From contig NW_006281099.1 in assembly GCF_000203795.2 (NCBI RefSeq), positions 2,545,774 to 2,609,773 on the forward strand: a stretch of 64,000 nt of DNA, written 5' to 3'. The notes below the pieces were generated by a model. It did not search any database, was not told where the DNA came from, and saw nothing but the letters and a program-made list of their open reading frames with translations. Every line of letters begins with the position of its first letter. The first letter of the stretch is position 1. Source of the stretch: Batrachochytrium dendrobatidis JAM81 (taxonomy: Eukaryota > Chytridiomycota > Chytridiomycetes > Rhizophydiales). The position numbers and the translations under genes were made by a program. Shown here one piece after another: positions 21,682 to 32,961 of this stretch.

Positions 21682-23695
21682 ATGGCACAGGCAGTATTGG
21701 AGTCCTCAACAGCACATCGTCTTGAGCCTCTTCTTCTTCTTGCAAAGACTGCAAAGTCGGCTGCTTGTGCAAAATTGATTCAGGATGCCATTTCTTCTCC
21801 TGGTGTATTTGTCTTTGGAGAGTTGCTAGACATGTCAAACATCAAAGATGTAAGATTTGATCGGTTTCATAGCGTAAATCTGCTCAAATGCTATCCTTTA
21901 AGCATATCCATCTCTATCTACTTGTATCAGACAACTATATATATAAATAGTAAGACATCAAGCGAGTTTCTCATTGGCTCAAGGTTGCAATATGAAATGG
22001 CTTTTGACCCTAGCAATAGATGAAGAGTTGGTTGCACATCAAATTACAGCCATATTCACGCAAGATGAATTACTCTTGCAGTGATTTTGCTTCGGAATAG
22101 ACAATGTTTAAATATTCATTGCGTTTCTACTACTGATTGACCTTGCTATATATTACTTTCATTATATAGTACAAACTATGGTTTTGAATCTGCTCTTTCT
22201 CCTCATTTGATGTAACCATACATTGTACAATCATCAAATTCATTGCAATCCGAATACTGGATTTGACTGCTCTGATGTTGTATCCTAAACTCACAGATAT
22301 GTTCGCGTTCAAGGACAAAGGTTGCAGCTGTTGTTTCCATGCTAATCAACCAATACTGTAATGCTTGATTTGGAAGAAGCGAGAGTTGGAGATCATAGTG
22401 GTGTGGGATTTACTAAAACTGCCATATAAATGCTGCTTTGACATTTGTCGAGTTTTTATTTAGTATTCCATTCCATGTGAATACGGCTATACATTTACAT
22501 TCATTTTTGATAAATCTGTCATTTTATTGGATTATATATTAACATTTCATTGGTTTATCTAATTGGGAATCTCCTAATCATGCTTTTAGTTGGCCAACAA
22601 CGATCAGTATAAGCAGTACTATATGCTTTTAAATATCTTTGCTTATGGTACAGTTCAAGATTATAAAAGTAAGAATTCATATTTAGACTGCTGGTCTGTT
22701 TCCGACTCAAGCGAGTCAAGAGTTTCCAAGTTGAAAATTAACCACTGTATTCAATAGACGATCAGGCCAATCTACCAGAACTCACTCCTCAACAGTTCAA
22801 AAAACTACAGCATCTTACTATTGCCACATTATCCAGCCAAAGTAGAGTACGTGCACCATTACTGCAATCAAGCCATCCAAACTTTCATGGTTGTTATTTG
22901 GTCCACTGATACCTGCTATAAAAATGGTTTAACATCTAGAATCTCAAATATGATCAACTTCTTGTCGCTCTTGGAATGTCCAATGTACGTGAGCTTGAGG
23001 ATCTCATTATTGATGCCATTTATCAAAATGTCATTAGTGGAAAGCTGGATCAAAAGAAAAGTATTTTGTCAGTAGAATACTCTATGGGACGAGATGTCAA
23101 ACCTGAACAAACTGCTCTAGTATTGAAAACGCTTCAACAATGGTATGTCTGGCTCATATCATTTCCTCTCATTAACCTAGGATACTAGGAAATTATCGAT
23201 AGCTTGAAATAGCTTTGGCTTATACTGTTTTCATCTTTTATAATACTTGCTAGGCTTCAAACTTCCAAAGAAATATTGTCGCATACAGATCGGACTATTC
23301 AGAATATTAAAGACGTTACAGTCGCGCGTGAGACTGATCATCACAACTATGCTCAAGCGTTGGAAGAAGCAAAAACTCGCGTTTCTAAATTGGCATCTAG
23401 CAATTCTGGCCGTCATCGTTCTGTAGAAAGTGGCAGTTCAATTATAATGGGTGATGATCGGATCGATGGGGCTCGTTTTCACGGCAAACGGTGGGTAATT
23501 GAGTTGATGTATATAGACACGCGAGTTACTTTCAATCTAACATATGCCGAATGTTTAGTAAAGGCGCAGATTCTTCCAATAGGAGATAGTTGGAGTGAGA
23601 AATGTCTTTGAAATCTCTAGCGCAATAAAGGAGATTTTGACGACATGATTGCCAGATTATCAGATTCGAACTTGATTAAAAGGTGTCATGCTTGA
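21682..23695 (+). CDS. CSN7: COP9 signalosome subunit 7 (PCI domain)
   Basis: Subunit of the COP9 signalosome, which removes NEDD8 from cullins. Exons: 21682-21849, 22590-22668, 22758-22846, 22940-23142, 23254-23494 and 23621-23695. The N-terminus has LLLAKTAKSAACAKLIQDAI and GVFVFGELLDM. The PCI and winged-helix region has LLNIFAYGTVQDYK, LPELTPQQFKKLQHLTIATL, MSNVRELEDLIIDAIY and GKLDQKKSILSV, followed by a C-terminal coiled helix. These are strong CSN7 signatures. Intron 1 is about 740 bp, far longer than the rest, and contains MITE copy 4. The last exon border (TGG|GTAATT) was chosen because it keeps an open frame, NKGDFDDMIARLSD; that border is less certain. Confidence 0.88.
22140..22492. 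mobile_element. MITE-like dispersed repeat, copy 4 (inside CSN7 intron 1)
   Basis: Family blocks in order: TACAAACTATGGTTTTGAA (22172), CCATACATTGTACAATCATC (22217), GCAGCTGTTGTTTCCATG (22324) and the end CATGTGAATACGGCTAT (22474). It lies wholly inside the first intron of CSN7 and explains that intron's unusual length. Confidence 0.65.
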
Positions 23696-23844
23696 AAATG
23701 GATTAGTTTCTATCAAGCCATATGAGTATTTATTCATGGGACATGTATAAATGGAGACAAGATCAAAGGGTAAAGATTGGACAAATAAAATAAGATTGCC
23801 ATATTGACACTATCTAGCTATATAACAAAACCGAAGAGTTCAAT

Positions 23845-25535
23845 CTATTCAATACCCATGGAATCTAGCAAGTTGGATAGCTGCGACTGCACGTTCCGGA
23901 TTTGATCAGCAACCTCTCGACGTTGCGAATCTGCTAACTGCTGATTAAGAAGTGTACCCGACACTGCAGCATCAAAGTCAACCACAGTCCCATCGTCCAG
24001 CTTCATCACCAAAAGTGGGTTTTGATTTGCAGGGTCAAAATCATCTTCCAAATTAACTACTTTTTTTTTGGAACCCGCTTTGGATTTTGTGGTAACTTTT
24101 GCTTTCTTTTTCCACAAGGTACGATGTTGTGATGATGTTGGCTCAAAAGATTTGGCGAGTTCATTTGATGTGAGTGACATGCTGCTTCTCAAAGTGATGC
24201 GCCGTGCAGAAGAAATGGAGTTCCGCCAGTTGGTGTCATTCAGTTCGCTATGTGATGCATTGTATTGATCTATAACGGGAGATCCATTTACTGACATGAG
24301 TTGCTCGCCCGCCTTTACTCGACGCAGTCGCGTTGAGGGGGTTTGCGGAAGCATTCGACTGATTGATGGTGTAGCAGGAACCTTGGTGTGTGAAGATGCA
24401 GTAGAAATGGATGCCTTTGCAGGGCGACCCAGTTTTTTCCTAGGTCGTTCAGTCTCACTTTCAGTTTCATCCATCTGATAATTGGAGGTGCTTGATTTTT
24501 GTAAACGGGATGCCGATCTTGCATCCGGGCTAGTGGCTGTAGACTCTAATGAATTCAAGCCAGCAAAATCTGTACCATTTGGCAATGCTGATTTTGTTTT
24601 AGATGCATTATTTGCAGCTTTAGCCGACGACTTTACTAGTTTGTCAAGATCTGGCACAATTGCATTCGTATCAACATTGCCAGCTTTCTTGTGTCTAGTC
24701 GGTAGTTTCCGAGCTACAGTCTTTGATCTCAATTCTCGAGCGCTAGGTTTAACCCATCCCAACATTGACAAGATTAGAGTATGCAAGTGAACGGAATCAA
24801 GAGTTAGTATTTTGCAAAACTACTTGTAGTTTGAAATCATTGATGAATTCTTACGCTTTTTTGATGGGTGAGTTTGATTCTGATTCAGCAGACTCTTTGG
24901 TATTTGTAATAGCAGCATCTTTCTCACTCTGATCTACTGAGAAAGCAGCTTGATCAAGACTTTCCCGAAGCGATATGTGCTTTTCAATTACAACGGATAT
25001 TCTAGGCTTGAAGGGCTTGGGTTCCGTTTTCTCAGTCGACACTTGATTGTCAAGCCGAGTCAGACTGATGTATCGCTCCACTTTACCATCGTACTTTGTT
25101 AGAAACTCTCGCAATGTAACCGTCTTTCGCAATACATCTGGGAATTGGTTGATATGCTGATTAAGTTCTTTATTTAGTTCTTCCAATGCTTCCCTTGTTT
25201 GCTCTTCAAATTCTGATAATGCCTGTGTTGCTATCAGTAATTGAGTTGAACAATACATTAGTAAACATGATGAGAAATGAAGATACAAGAACAGAGTGCT
25301 CTTGTATGAATTTGATGTCATAAGACGGTTTACTGGCAAAGCATAGGTTGAGTATGCGAATGCAGATACACTAGTGAGTGGATTAGAGAGTTTTTGACAT
25401 GACTTTAACAAGAGTAGAATGACTCTCACCAGCAGCTGCAATGATCTCTGATGAGGTTTGAGGTTGTTGTCTTTCTGGTTTCAGTTGTGGATCTTGTGGA
25501 AATCCACACTGGGGTTGCTCTGCAATATGCAACAT
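23845..25535 (-). CDS. CDCA8: Borealin-like chromosomal passenger complex subunit
   Basis: Minus strand, three exons (25535-25430, about 25224-24855, about 24745-23845). The N-terminal helix LSEFEEQTREALEELNKELN is followed by LRKTVTLREFLTKYDGKVER, which fits the Nbl1/borealin N-terminal helix that joins Survivin and INCENP. The middle is basic and disordered, with an AT-hook-like KKLGRPAKA. The C-terminus has NPLLVMKLDDGTVVDFD and a final helix RREVADQIRNVQSQLSNLLD, matching the layout of the borealin C-terminal dimer domain. The complex directs Aurora kinase to centromeres. Similarity is by motif layout rather than long identity, so this is a good but not certain call. It is convergent with CSN7. 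Confidence 0.7.
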
Positions 25536-26915
25536 TGTGATAACACGATTATGTCCAGTTGGAGAAAACTAATCGACAATCTGAGATTTTCATTCAAGTT
25601 GTATTTATGTGAAATAAAACGCTTCTATATTCATGCAGCGATCATCTCTTGTTTTGGAATGAACAAGATTTAAGCATTCGTTGCACTCTACTTGACATTC
25701 TTCATACAATCCAAACTGTAGTTTTGAACTGAGATTGTCCTGTCATTGCAGTCCAGATATTGGTTTCGACTGTTTTGTCAAACTCTTATTGCGTTTTAAA
25801 CTCGGATACGTTTGCGCTCTAATTCAAGAGAACAAGTTCAAGAATACAATTACGCATGCCAATCATCATGAGAAAAACTAGTCAAAGAATTGAAAAGCAA
25901 TATTCGATACATTTGGGTGAATCAGTTCACAAGACTGATGGTTTATTATGCATTTTGACATCCTTGTGTTCAATATGTGTGAATGCAGCTGTAAGCCCAA
26001 CATTGGATCCACTAGTAAAACGTCTTTGAACATGCTATTCAAGATGATCTTGAAAGTTTCTTTTCTATCGAGTCGAGTTGGCTCACTTAACTTTTCACAG
26101 ATTTCATTCCGTGAATCTTGGCTGCTGGTCGTTTACTTCGTCCATCGTTTCTTTTTGGTGCAGGTGCTGGATCCTCCAGGGGCTGTTGGGTTGTATACAT
26201 GTCCAAATCAGTGCATGCATGAGTACCAGTGCTGTATGTCAGTAGATCCAAACAAGCCCCAGTTTACCAGGGACGACACTCGGAAATAAACATGCTCAAC
26301 AAAAGTAAGGCTTACCCAGAGCAGACTAACAAAGAAGAGATAGACAACATTGACCAAATTTCTAAAGAACCCATAGAGCTGGCTGGCAAAGGTTTAAATG
26401 AAAGTCTACTAGTTAGCACAATTTTTCAATTCGATTGTAACTGTAGATTACAAACTACTTACAATAGTATTGGCTGGCTCTTTACAATAGCTCCCTCTAT
26501 CATTAATTAGCATAGTTTCAGGCAAGAATATCAGTAAGTATCAGTGCAAAAACTACAATCGTAACCAGGTGATATCCTGTTATATTATTTGACTACAATA
26601 CTTTTATTAATAAATGGCATGCTGAATACAAGTAAAAGCACAATGCTATCTGTCAAAGTTAAAATTGATGTTAAAGCTGAGATTCAAATAACTCGAGCTA
26701 AATAATCATGAATTAAAGTAGAGTCGGGTCGTATACACCATAAATATGGAGTTTAAATAGACTGGAGCTGTATTGCCAAGTAGTTTGATTATTCCTGAAC
26801 GTATACCTAAAATATCACGTACTCCGCTCCGCGTACATTGAATCTATCACTCCAGAAAACTTGTTGCCAATCTAATCTCAAAAGTAGTGCGAGTAGCATC
26901 AGACTTTACTAAGAT
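25536..26915. other. 1.4 kb without a clear gene; holds MITE copy 5
   Basis: Lies between the borealin-like and LRRC45 starts, so it includes both promoters. MITE-family sequence covers about 25620-25994. The stretch 26000-26520 has short ORFs with Cys-rich reading (for example CPNQCMHEYQCC near 26200) but no splice pattern or domain that I can support; it may be a decayed gene. Confidence 0.45.
25620..25994. mobile_element. MITE-like dispersed repeat, copy 5
   Basis: Shares with copies 2 and 4 the blocks CAAACTGTAGTTTTGAACTG (25709) and GCAGTCCAGATATTGGTTTC (25748). It shares with copies 3, 6 and 7 the block CACAAGACTGATGGTTTATT (25928) and CATTTTGACATCCTTGTGTT (25951). The end is degraded: ATGTGTGAATGCAGCTGTAA (25975). 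A possible left inverted end, TATATTCATGCAG, lies near 25626. Confidence 0.6.
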
Positions 26916-29812
26916 ATGGAGAATTTTAAATCCAAATACACTTCAAAGTGTGCCGAGCTATCTATCCAACCTCTGACAACAGTTCTCGACACACTGGCAC
27001 GTAGAAAGACCCAGATAGATGAGGGAAACTCGGATACACTCCCACTAATCCATGGACCCAACAGTGAATTTGAAATAACCACCACACTAAGTCCAAAACG
27101 ACAGAAATCCCATCTAGTTGAAACATTAAACTTGTCAGGACAGTCTATTCCTCTCAAGGCAGGCTCAGCTCTTGCATCTGCGCTTTCTGATGATTGTTTT
27201 TTCACTCGGCTAGTTCTCGCTGATGCGTTTCTTGGCGACGATGGTATGTCATTGCATGTAAAATATGTGTGTAGGTCGTATGCTGGCTGGACTAATCAGA
27301 ACTACAAGGCATATAGCCGAGTCCGGTTTGACACAAGGTTTCGTAACTAACTATTGGTATACTAATATGGTGCACACTACATTTTTCCAACTTAGGATGC
27401 ATTCTTGTTGCGAGTGCACTCAAATCCAATACCACTGTGACCTATTTGGACTTGAGAGGAAATAGTATACGAGCAGATGGTGCCATTGCACTTGGACAAA
27501 TGCTCAAAGTCAATTCTACTTTAAAAAGGTAATATTTTGAATTTTCAGTCAAGCATAATCCAAACTTTAAGGAATATCAGCAGGTATTGTGACTAACGTG
27601 TGTATTGGGTCGGATTTTAGTTTGAATTTAGAATGGAATTGTGTTGGGATTTGGGAAGCTGGTGTGAAGAGTATTGCTGATGCATTGACTTTGAATCAAT
27701 CGTTGGAGGAGCTCGATTTAAGGAATAATAAAATTGGACCACAGGCTTCGCAGCATGTTGCACTTTCACTCAAGCACAACACTCGACTTCGTCGTCTAGG
27801 TAAACATGCCACGCATTAGTGTATCTTTAATCTATTCTGCTGTTGAAATCTAATAAAATGTACATGATAGACTATAGATGGAACAATGCTGGCTTAATTG
27901 GAGGCAGAGCATTTCTAGATCTTTTGAAATGGAACACGACTTTAACCGATCTTAATCTCACTGGAAATGAAATTCCCGAAGACACTCATCGGGGTATTGT
28001 CTCTGCTCTTGAGCGCAATAATGATCGATACAAGCACGACTTGTATACCAAAGCTCACACACAGGGCTTGACCACAACGCTGCAAACACTCACACAATCC
28101 CATCACGATGCTCTTTCACAACTCACATCCAAACTGGTAGAAACTGATCAGAATGCGCAATCCATGTCAAAGAAACTGTCTTTGGCAAGTGCAGAGATAT
28201 CTGAAAGTCAGGAAGCGTATGCCATTCTTGAAGCTAAACTATCACGAGTAATGCAAGAAAAAACAGAATTTGAGAATCGTGTCATACAGGAACGAACGCA
28301 ATCGCAAAAACAGGTGACAGAATTACAACAGGAGCTTGTGACTGAGCGCGAGGTAATTTACAGTATCTACCATTAAAAACGGCTCAAACTGCGTTGGCTT
28401 GTTTTAAAGACAATAGTGACCAACTCTATATAACCCAATATTGCTATATCTTGTTTTAGAAACGCATGCGAGCAGAAGATACATATCAAACTCTTTCATC
28501 AGGAACTACTACTCGTGTCCTCAAACTTGAATCGTCTCTTAAACAAGCCGAGCTTGATGTAGAAGTACTTAAAAGAGACAAGGCAATTCTGCTCGAAGAT
28601 GTTGCTGCTGCAAAAGAAAAAGAGAGATCGATTGCAAGTTTATGGGAAGGTGAGTATACATTTCTAAATATTTTAATGCATGCAAATGGCATTGCAAACC
28701 TATTAGAATGTAACATCTTGGGTAGAGAAATTGCAGAGATACGAAGCAACAAGCCATGGCAAGTTGATGAAGTTGCAAAACTTAAAAGAAGAAGAAATGG
28801 CCGAGCGTTGCAAAAAGCACGACGAACGTTGTCGACAACTTGAGACCGAATGCAGCAAGGCTCAAGAGGTACAGTTGAACAACACTGATGCTGATTTGTT
28901 TTTCACAGAGCCATAACTGTATAGTGATCACGCTTATTATTTGATAGGAGGTCGACTTGATGAGAAACAAACTTAATAACGAAAAACGGCATTGGGCTGA
29001 ATTGTTATCTCAAACAGAAGCACGCATTCATAAAGAAGAGGTAAAGATCAATGGATGGTTTTGAGATTAGATTAACTCGTGTATTGAAACTAGCCACGTG
29101 TGATTTGATTGTGTTGAAATAGGAAGCAAGGCGCAACGATATTGAGCTGCAGTACCAAAACATGCACCGACAGCGAGATGCACTTCAAACTGAACTGTCA
29201 TCAGCTCAGGCCATGCATGCTCAAATTCAAAAGGAGCATGATGCAGCCATCAAACGCTTACATGACCAGCGCATGAATCAGTCTCAAGAATTGTCTGATC
29301 TGCAAGCCCGTGATGCACATCATATGGCTGATATCACACAGCTTCGTGTAAGATTAGAAGAAGCACGAAAAGAAGCAAAAGAAGCCCACGAGCAATTGAT
29401 TCAATTCCAAAGCGAACTAAATCGAATTCGTGAAGCATCTGAGCGGGAGAAGAAAGACGTGGTTGAGAGGGAAAAGCGCGAACGAAAACAAGAGCATGAA
29501 ACAATCCTAAAACAGATTTCTGCACGAGATTCAGTTATTTCCCGTTTAAAGGAAGAGCTTAGACGCCGTGACGATGAAATGGAAGCAAGAGATGAAGAAA
29601 ATATCATAAGGGTAGGATCTATATACTATTCAGTTTTTGTAAAGGTGGTTTACGCTTAAAGATTCTAACTATGTCGGCCATGTATCGTGCATATTGCAAA
29701 TAGATGAAGGAGTTACAGCTGAATATCAATACACTGTTGACGCAAAGAACCCGAAAGCATAATCGAACAAAGTCGACGGATTTTGAATTAAGCGTCACAT
29801 AGTAAATAATGG
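26916..29812 (+). CDS. LRRC45: LRRC45-like leucine-rich repeat and coiled-coil centrosomal protein
   Basis: Large multi-exon gene. The N-terminal third has about five leucine-rich repeats of the ribonuclease-inhibitor kind: TLNLSGQSIPLKAGSALASA, TYLDLRGNSIRADGAIALGQ, LEELDLRNNKIGPQASQHVA, LTDLNLTGNEIPEDTHRGIV. From about residue 270 to the end it is almost continuous coiled coil (KLVETDQNAQSMSKKLSLAS through RLKEELRRRDDEMEARDEEN). This order and size match LRRC45, a centrosome-linker and basal-body protein of ciliated eukaryotes. The final exon starts just after an AG at about 29702 and ends TAG at 29810-29812. Presence of such a gene fits an organism that builds a flagellum. Confidence 0.8.
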
Positions 29813-29873
29813 ACAGTGTTGTGTTGACCATAGCAGCGTAGCCAAGATGGGTAATGAATTTAAAAGCCTCCAC

Positions 29874-30267
29874 TTACTATCGTATTCACGTAAAACACTA
29901 GACAAGGGTGTTGATGCATAATAAACAGCTGGTCTCGACAAAATTTACTAAACAGTATTGTTTTTTGAGCTTCTTGACAAGTTTGATGTTTCTTTTGGCG
30001 ATTGGCATGGAAACAACAGCTGCATTCCTGAGATTGCAATTTTTGGTTTCTTGTATTAGAGCGCAAACATGTGTGTGTTTAAAATACATGATTTTGAAAG
30101 TAATTGAACCCGATATCTGGTTTAAGCTTGGCGACTGTATAATATATGGTCATACCACATAACGAGAAAGAGATGGTTTAATTGTATTACACGATAAGCC
30201 TTGTGTCTATTGAAAAAGTAGTCAAATCTTAATACAAGTACTACATTTTACACAAATAGAGTTGTAG
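29874..30267. mobile_element. MITE-like dispersed repeat, copy 6 (complete, with both inverted ends)
   Basis: Best-defined copy. The left end reads TTACTATCGTATTCACGTAA (29874) and the right end TTTTACACAAATAGAGTTG (30246), which pair as imperfect inverted repeats of about 22 bp. The interior has GCATGGAAACAACAGCTGCA (30005), GAGCGCAAACATGTGTGTG (30059), GACTGTATAATATATGGTCA (30132) and CTTGTGTCTATTGAAAAAG (30200). It sits between the convergent ends of LRRC45 and the Cdh1-like gene. No transposase; ORFs in it are short and incidental. Confidence 0.75.
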
Positions 30268-30408
30268 ATAATTTTTCAATTTATTTCGAGTCCCAAATAA
30301 ATGGATTGAATAAAAATGTATAAATAGAAAAGCTAAACCAATGCCCAAGTCACAAGATTAGTAGAAAGGGAATAAAGATCATTGAACTGTAATTGGAATG
30401 ACTATATA

Positions 30409-32961
30409 CTAGCGTAGAATATGCATGAGGCTCGAGGCATGATCTGTTTTGTTTTTCGGCTTGTTGAAAACAGACCAGAATCTTAGTGTCTCATCCCCTG
30501 CACCAGTCACAATATTTTGTCCATCTGGCGACATGGCAAGCTGTAAAACACGATATAGATGACCCGTCAATGTCGCTACTTGTGACATTTCAGAGTATTT
30601 CCAGACCACAATCTGATTCTGAGAGTAGCCATGAGTGCTTACAAGCTCATTAGAGCTTTTTGACCATGCAATATTGCAGACTTGAGACCCAGTATCAACA
30701 TACATGATCGAATTGGGAGAATCGGAAAGAGTATCCCAATGCCGAATACATTTGTCAGCCGTTCCGCCCCCAGATGTAAGAAGACCGTGCTAAATACCCA
30801 TAATAGTCATGATGAAACATAGTTCAAATTGCAAGTCAACAACAGCAATGCACCAAGTGAATAGGATACATGAAAGCACTGTAGATTTACCTCGTGCGGA
30901 CACCAAGAAATTGCTTTTATAGCTGCCGTATGTTCTTTGTACCGCAACAACGGTTCATCCATTCGCACATCCCAAACATTCAACATATTGTCGTTGCCTC
31001 CAGATGCGAGTGTTTTGGAATTGGCGTTCCATTTGAGACCACACACTTCTTGTCGGTGACCTTCGTGCCGTTTTACCAAAGCTGTAGCTATTCGCATATC
31101 ATAGTGATGAATAAATCTATCACGGCTTCCTGAGGTGAGAATCTCGTTGTTCCAAGCCAATGAACCTGGGAATGATTTAATTCATAGCAAATCAGTTATG
31201 CTCATATACATTTACTAGCTGGATTTGACATCCATCCTGATAGAATGCATCCCATCACACATTCAGCAAGTTCTTACCAACTCTGGCCTGGTGATCAGAA
31301 AATTGTCTCACCCTTCTACCCATTTCCACATCCCAGAGCTGTACAAGCCCTCTGTTTGTGCCCACAGCAACATGCGTTCCCTAAATGGACCGTGTTAGAT
31401 ATAACCAAGCTTGTCACAATACTACACAGTAACAAGTATTTCAAAGTCATTATGATCCTTACTCTTTGAATAAAATTAACAGACGTGATAGAGTCATGAG
31501 GTGCCAAGTCACACAGCTTTGTAACCTATTATCATGGTCGATGTAATGGTGTAGAAAACAAAATAAGCTTAGATTCCCTTCAAATCAGGATACATGAGAA
31601 ATAGTGTACCTTGCTAGTAGATGCATTCCAAAGATACACACACGAGTCCAGTCCAACACCAAGCATATTTTTTGTCGACCAGTCTACCAAGTTTAAATAA
31701 AAATCATCCTTGAGTTCTGGTGCATCCAAAACCTTGTATGGTGTTTTGGAAATGTGTCGAAACGTTTTTCTAGAGGTCTGTAGTGCACGATGACTCATTT
31801 CAGATAGTCCAGTTGCCGATCGAATAATTTTACTAGGCGATTCAAAAATTCGCCTTTTGGTTGGGGTCATTGTGGTGTAGCCCAAAATACTCGATGGACG
31901 AGTAGGTGATAGTAGTCTAGATGGTGACAGTCGTGTAGGGGAAAGCATTTCGTTTTTAAGAATATCCTGATATATTTTATGAGCAACGTCTAGTTACATT
32001 TGCAATGAATGGTCAGACTATGCAATTTTCAATTATAGCCGCAGTAAAACGTTGAATTGATACAAGATCCAAGAGTAGTATTTACCTGTTTGGTTCGTGT
32101 CAGATGTGACGATGTTAGATTTTGGAGTTGTTTTTATTGGAGTCAGATGCACAGTGCTATGATATTGATATACATCATTGATCTCTGAGCCAGCATTTGC
32201 CGAAATGAATCTATATTCATTTGATGAGCAGATATATGTTAGTTTTGGAATGCACATACATTTCCAACTAACCAGTAGTGTTACAATGCACTCAAAGTCT
32301 ATTGGTTCTAGAACAACCAGATACTGGAGTATATTCAATATCATGGTGGCCATTCAAAGCTAAGATGAGTTACAAGGGATGTAAAACTTGATTACCTATC
32401 GCTAATCTCTCGTTGATGTTGACGCCGAGATAAGCTTCCAACAGTGGAACGTCCTGAATGAACAGGAACTTTATGCACAGAACTAAATGGAAGCTCAGAT
32501 AGTTCAGTAGGAACTGGAACGGCTTCGAGTTCGTTACTCAGAGAGGAGATTGAGGATGGTTCACTATCTACTGAGCCATCTCTAGTTTGGTCGAGTTGAG
32601 CAGGTTTAAATTGTAGTCTGTGATTTGCAGTGGATCGAGCAGCAGCAGCCTGACGAGCAGCGAATCTAGCAGCTCTATTAGTGGCCAAGCCAAGACCTAT
32701 GTCCAGAGTGTAGCTAGAAGTATCTGATGAGCCATTGTCAAGATGCGAGGTAGGTCTGGGAATGGTTGAGGTATGTAAAGATTCAGAAGTGTCCTCTCTA
32801 GAAGACTCTAAAGAAAGGTCGTCCTTGATAGCCAGACACCTGTTAAGAAAAGGAGTGTCTGCAAACGAAGCAGTCATTGTGGATGGAGGTGTCTGGGCCA
32901 GCGAGGTAGAAGGTCTGGACATGGGGGTGGAAGAAGTGGTTGTAAGGGGCGGAGCAGGCAT
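30409..32961 (-). CDS. CDH1: Cdh1/Fizzy-related APC/C co-activator (WD40)
   Basis: Substrate-recruiting activator of the anaphase-promoting complex. N-terminal ~200 residues are Ser/Pro-rich and disordered. A C-box-like stretch, ISDRFISANAGSEI, spans an intron near 32394/32213. A helix, YQDILKNEMLSPTRLSPSRL, precedes seven WD40 repeats with strong Cdh1 signatures: DDFYLNLVDWSTKN, CVYLWNASTSKVTKLCDLAP, LAWNNEILTSGSRDRFIHHY, LASGGNDNMLNVWDVRMDEP, VTGAGDETLRFWSVFN. The chain ends HILR. Two points differ from the norm: the C-box consensus DRFIPxR is DRFISAN, and the C-terminal Ile-Arg is Leu-Arg. The start is set at the ATG at 32961 (MPAPPLTTTSS); an upstream exon cannot be excluded. Confidence 0.88.
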
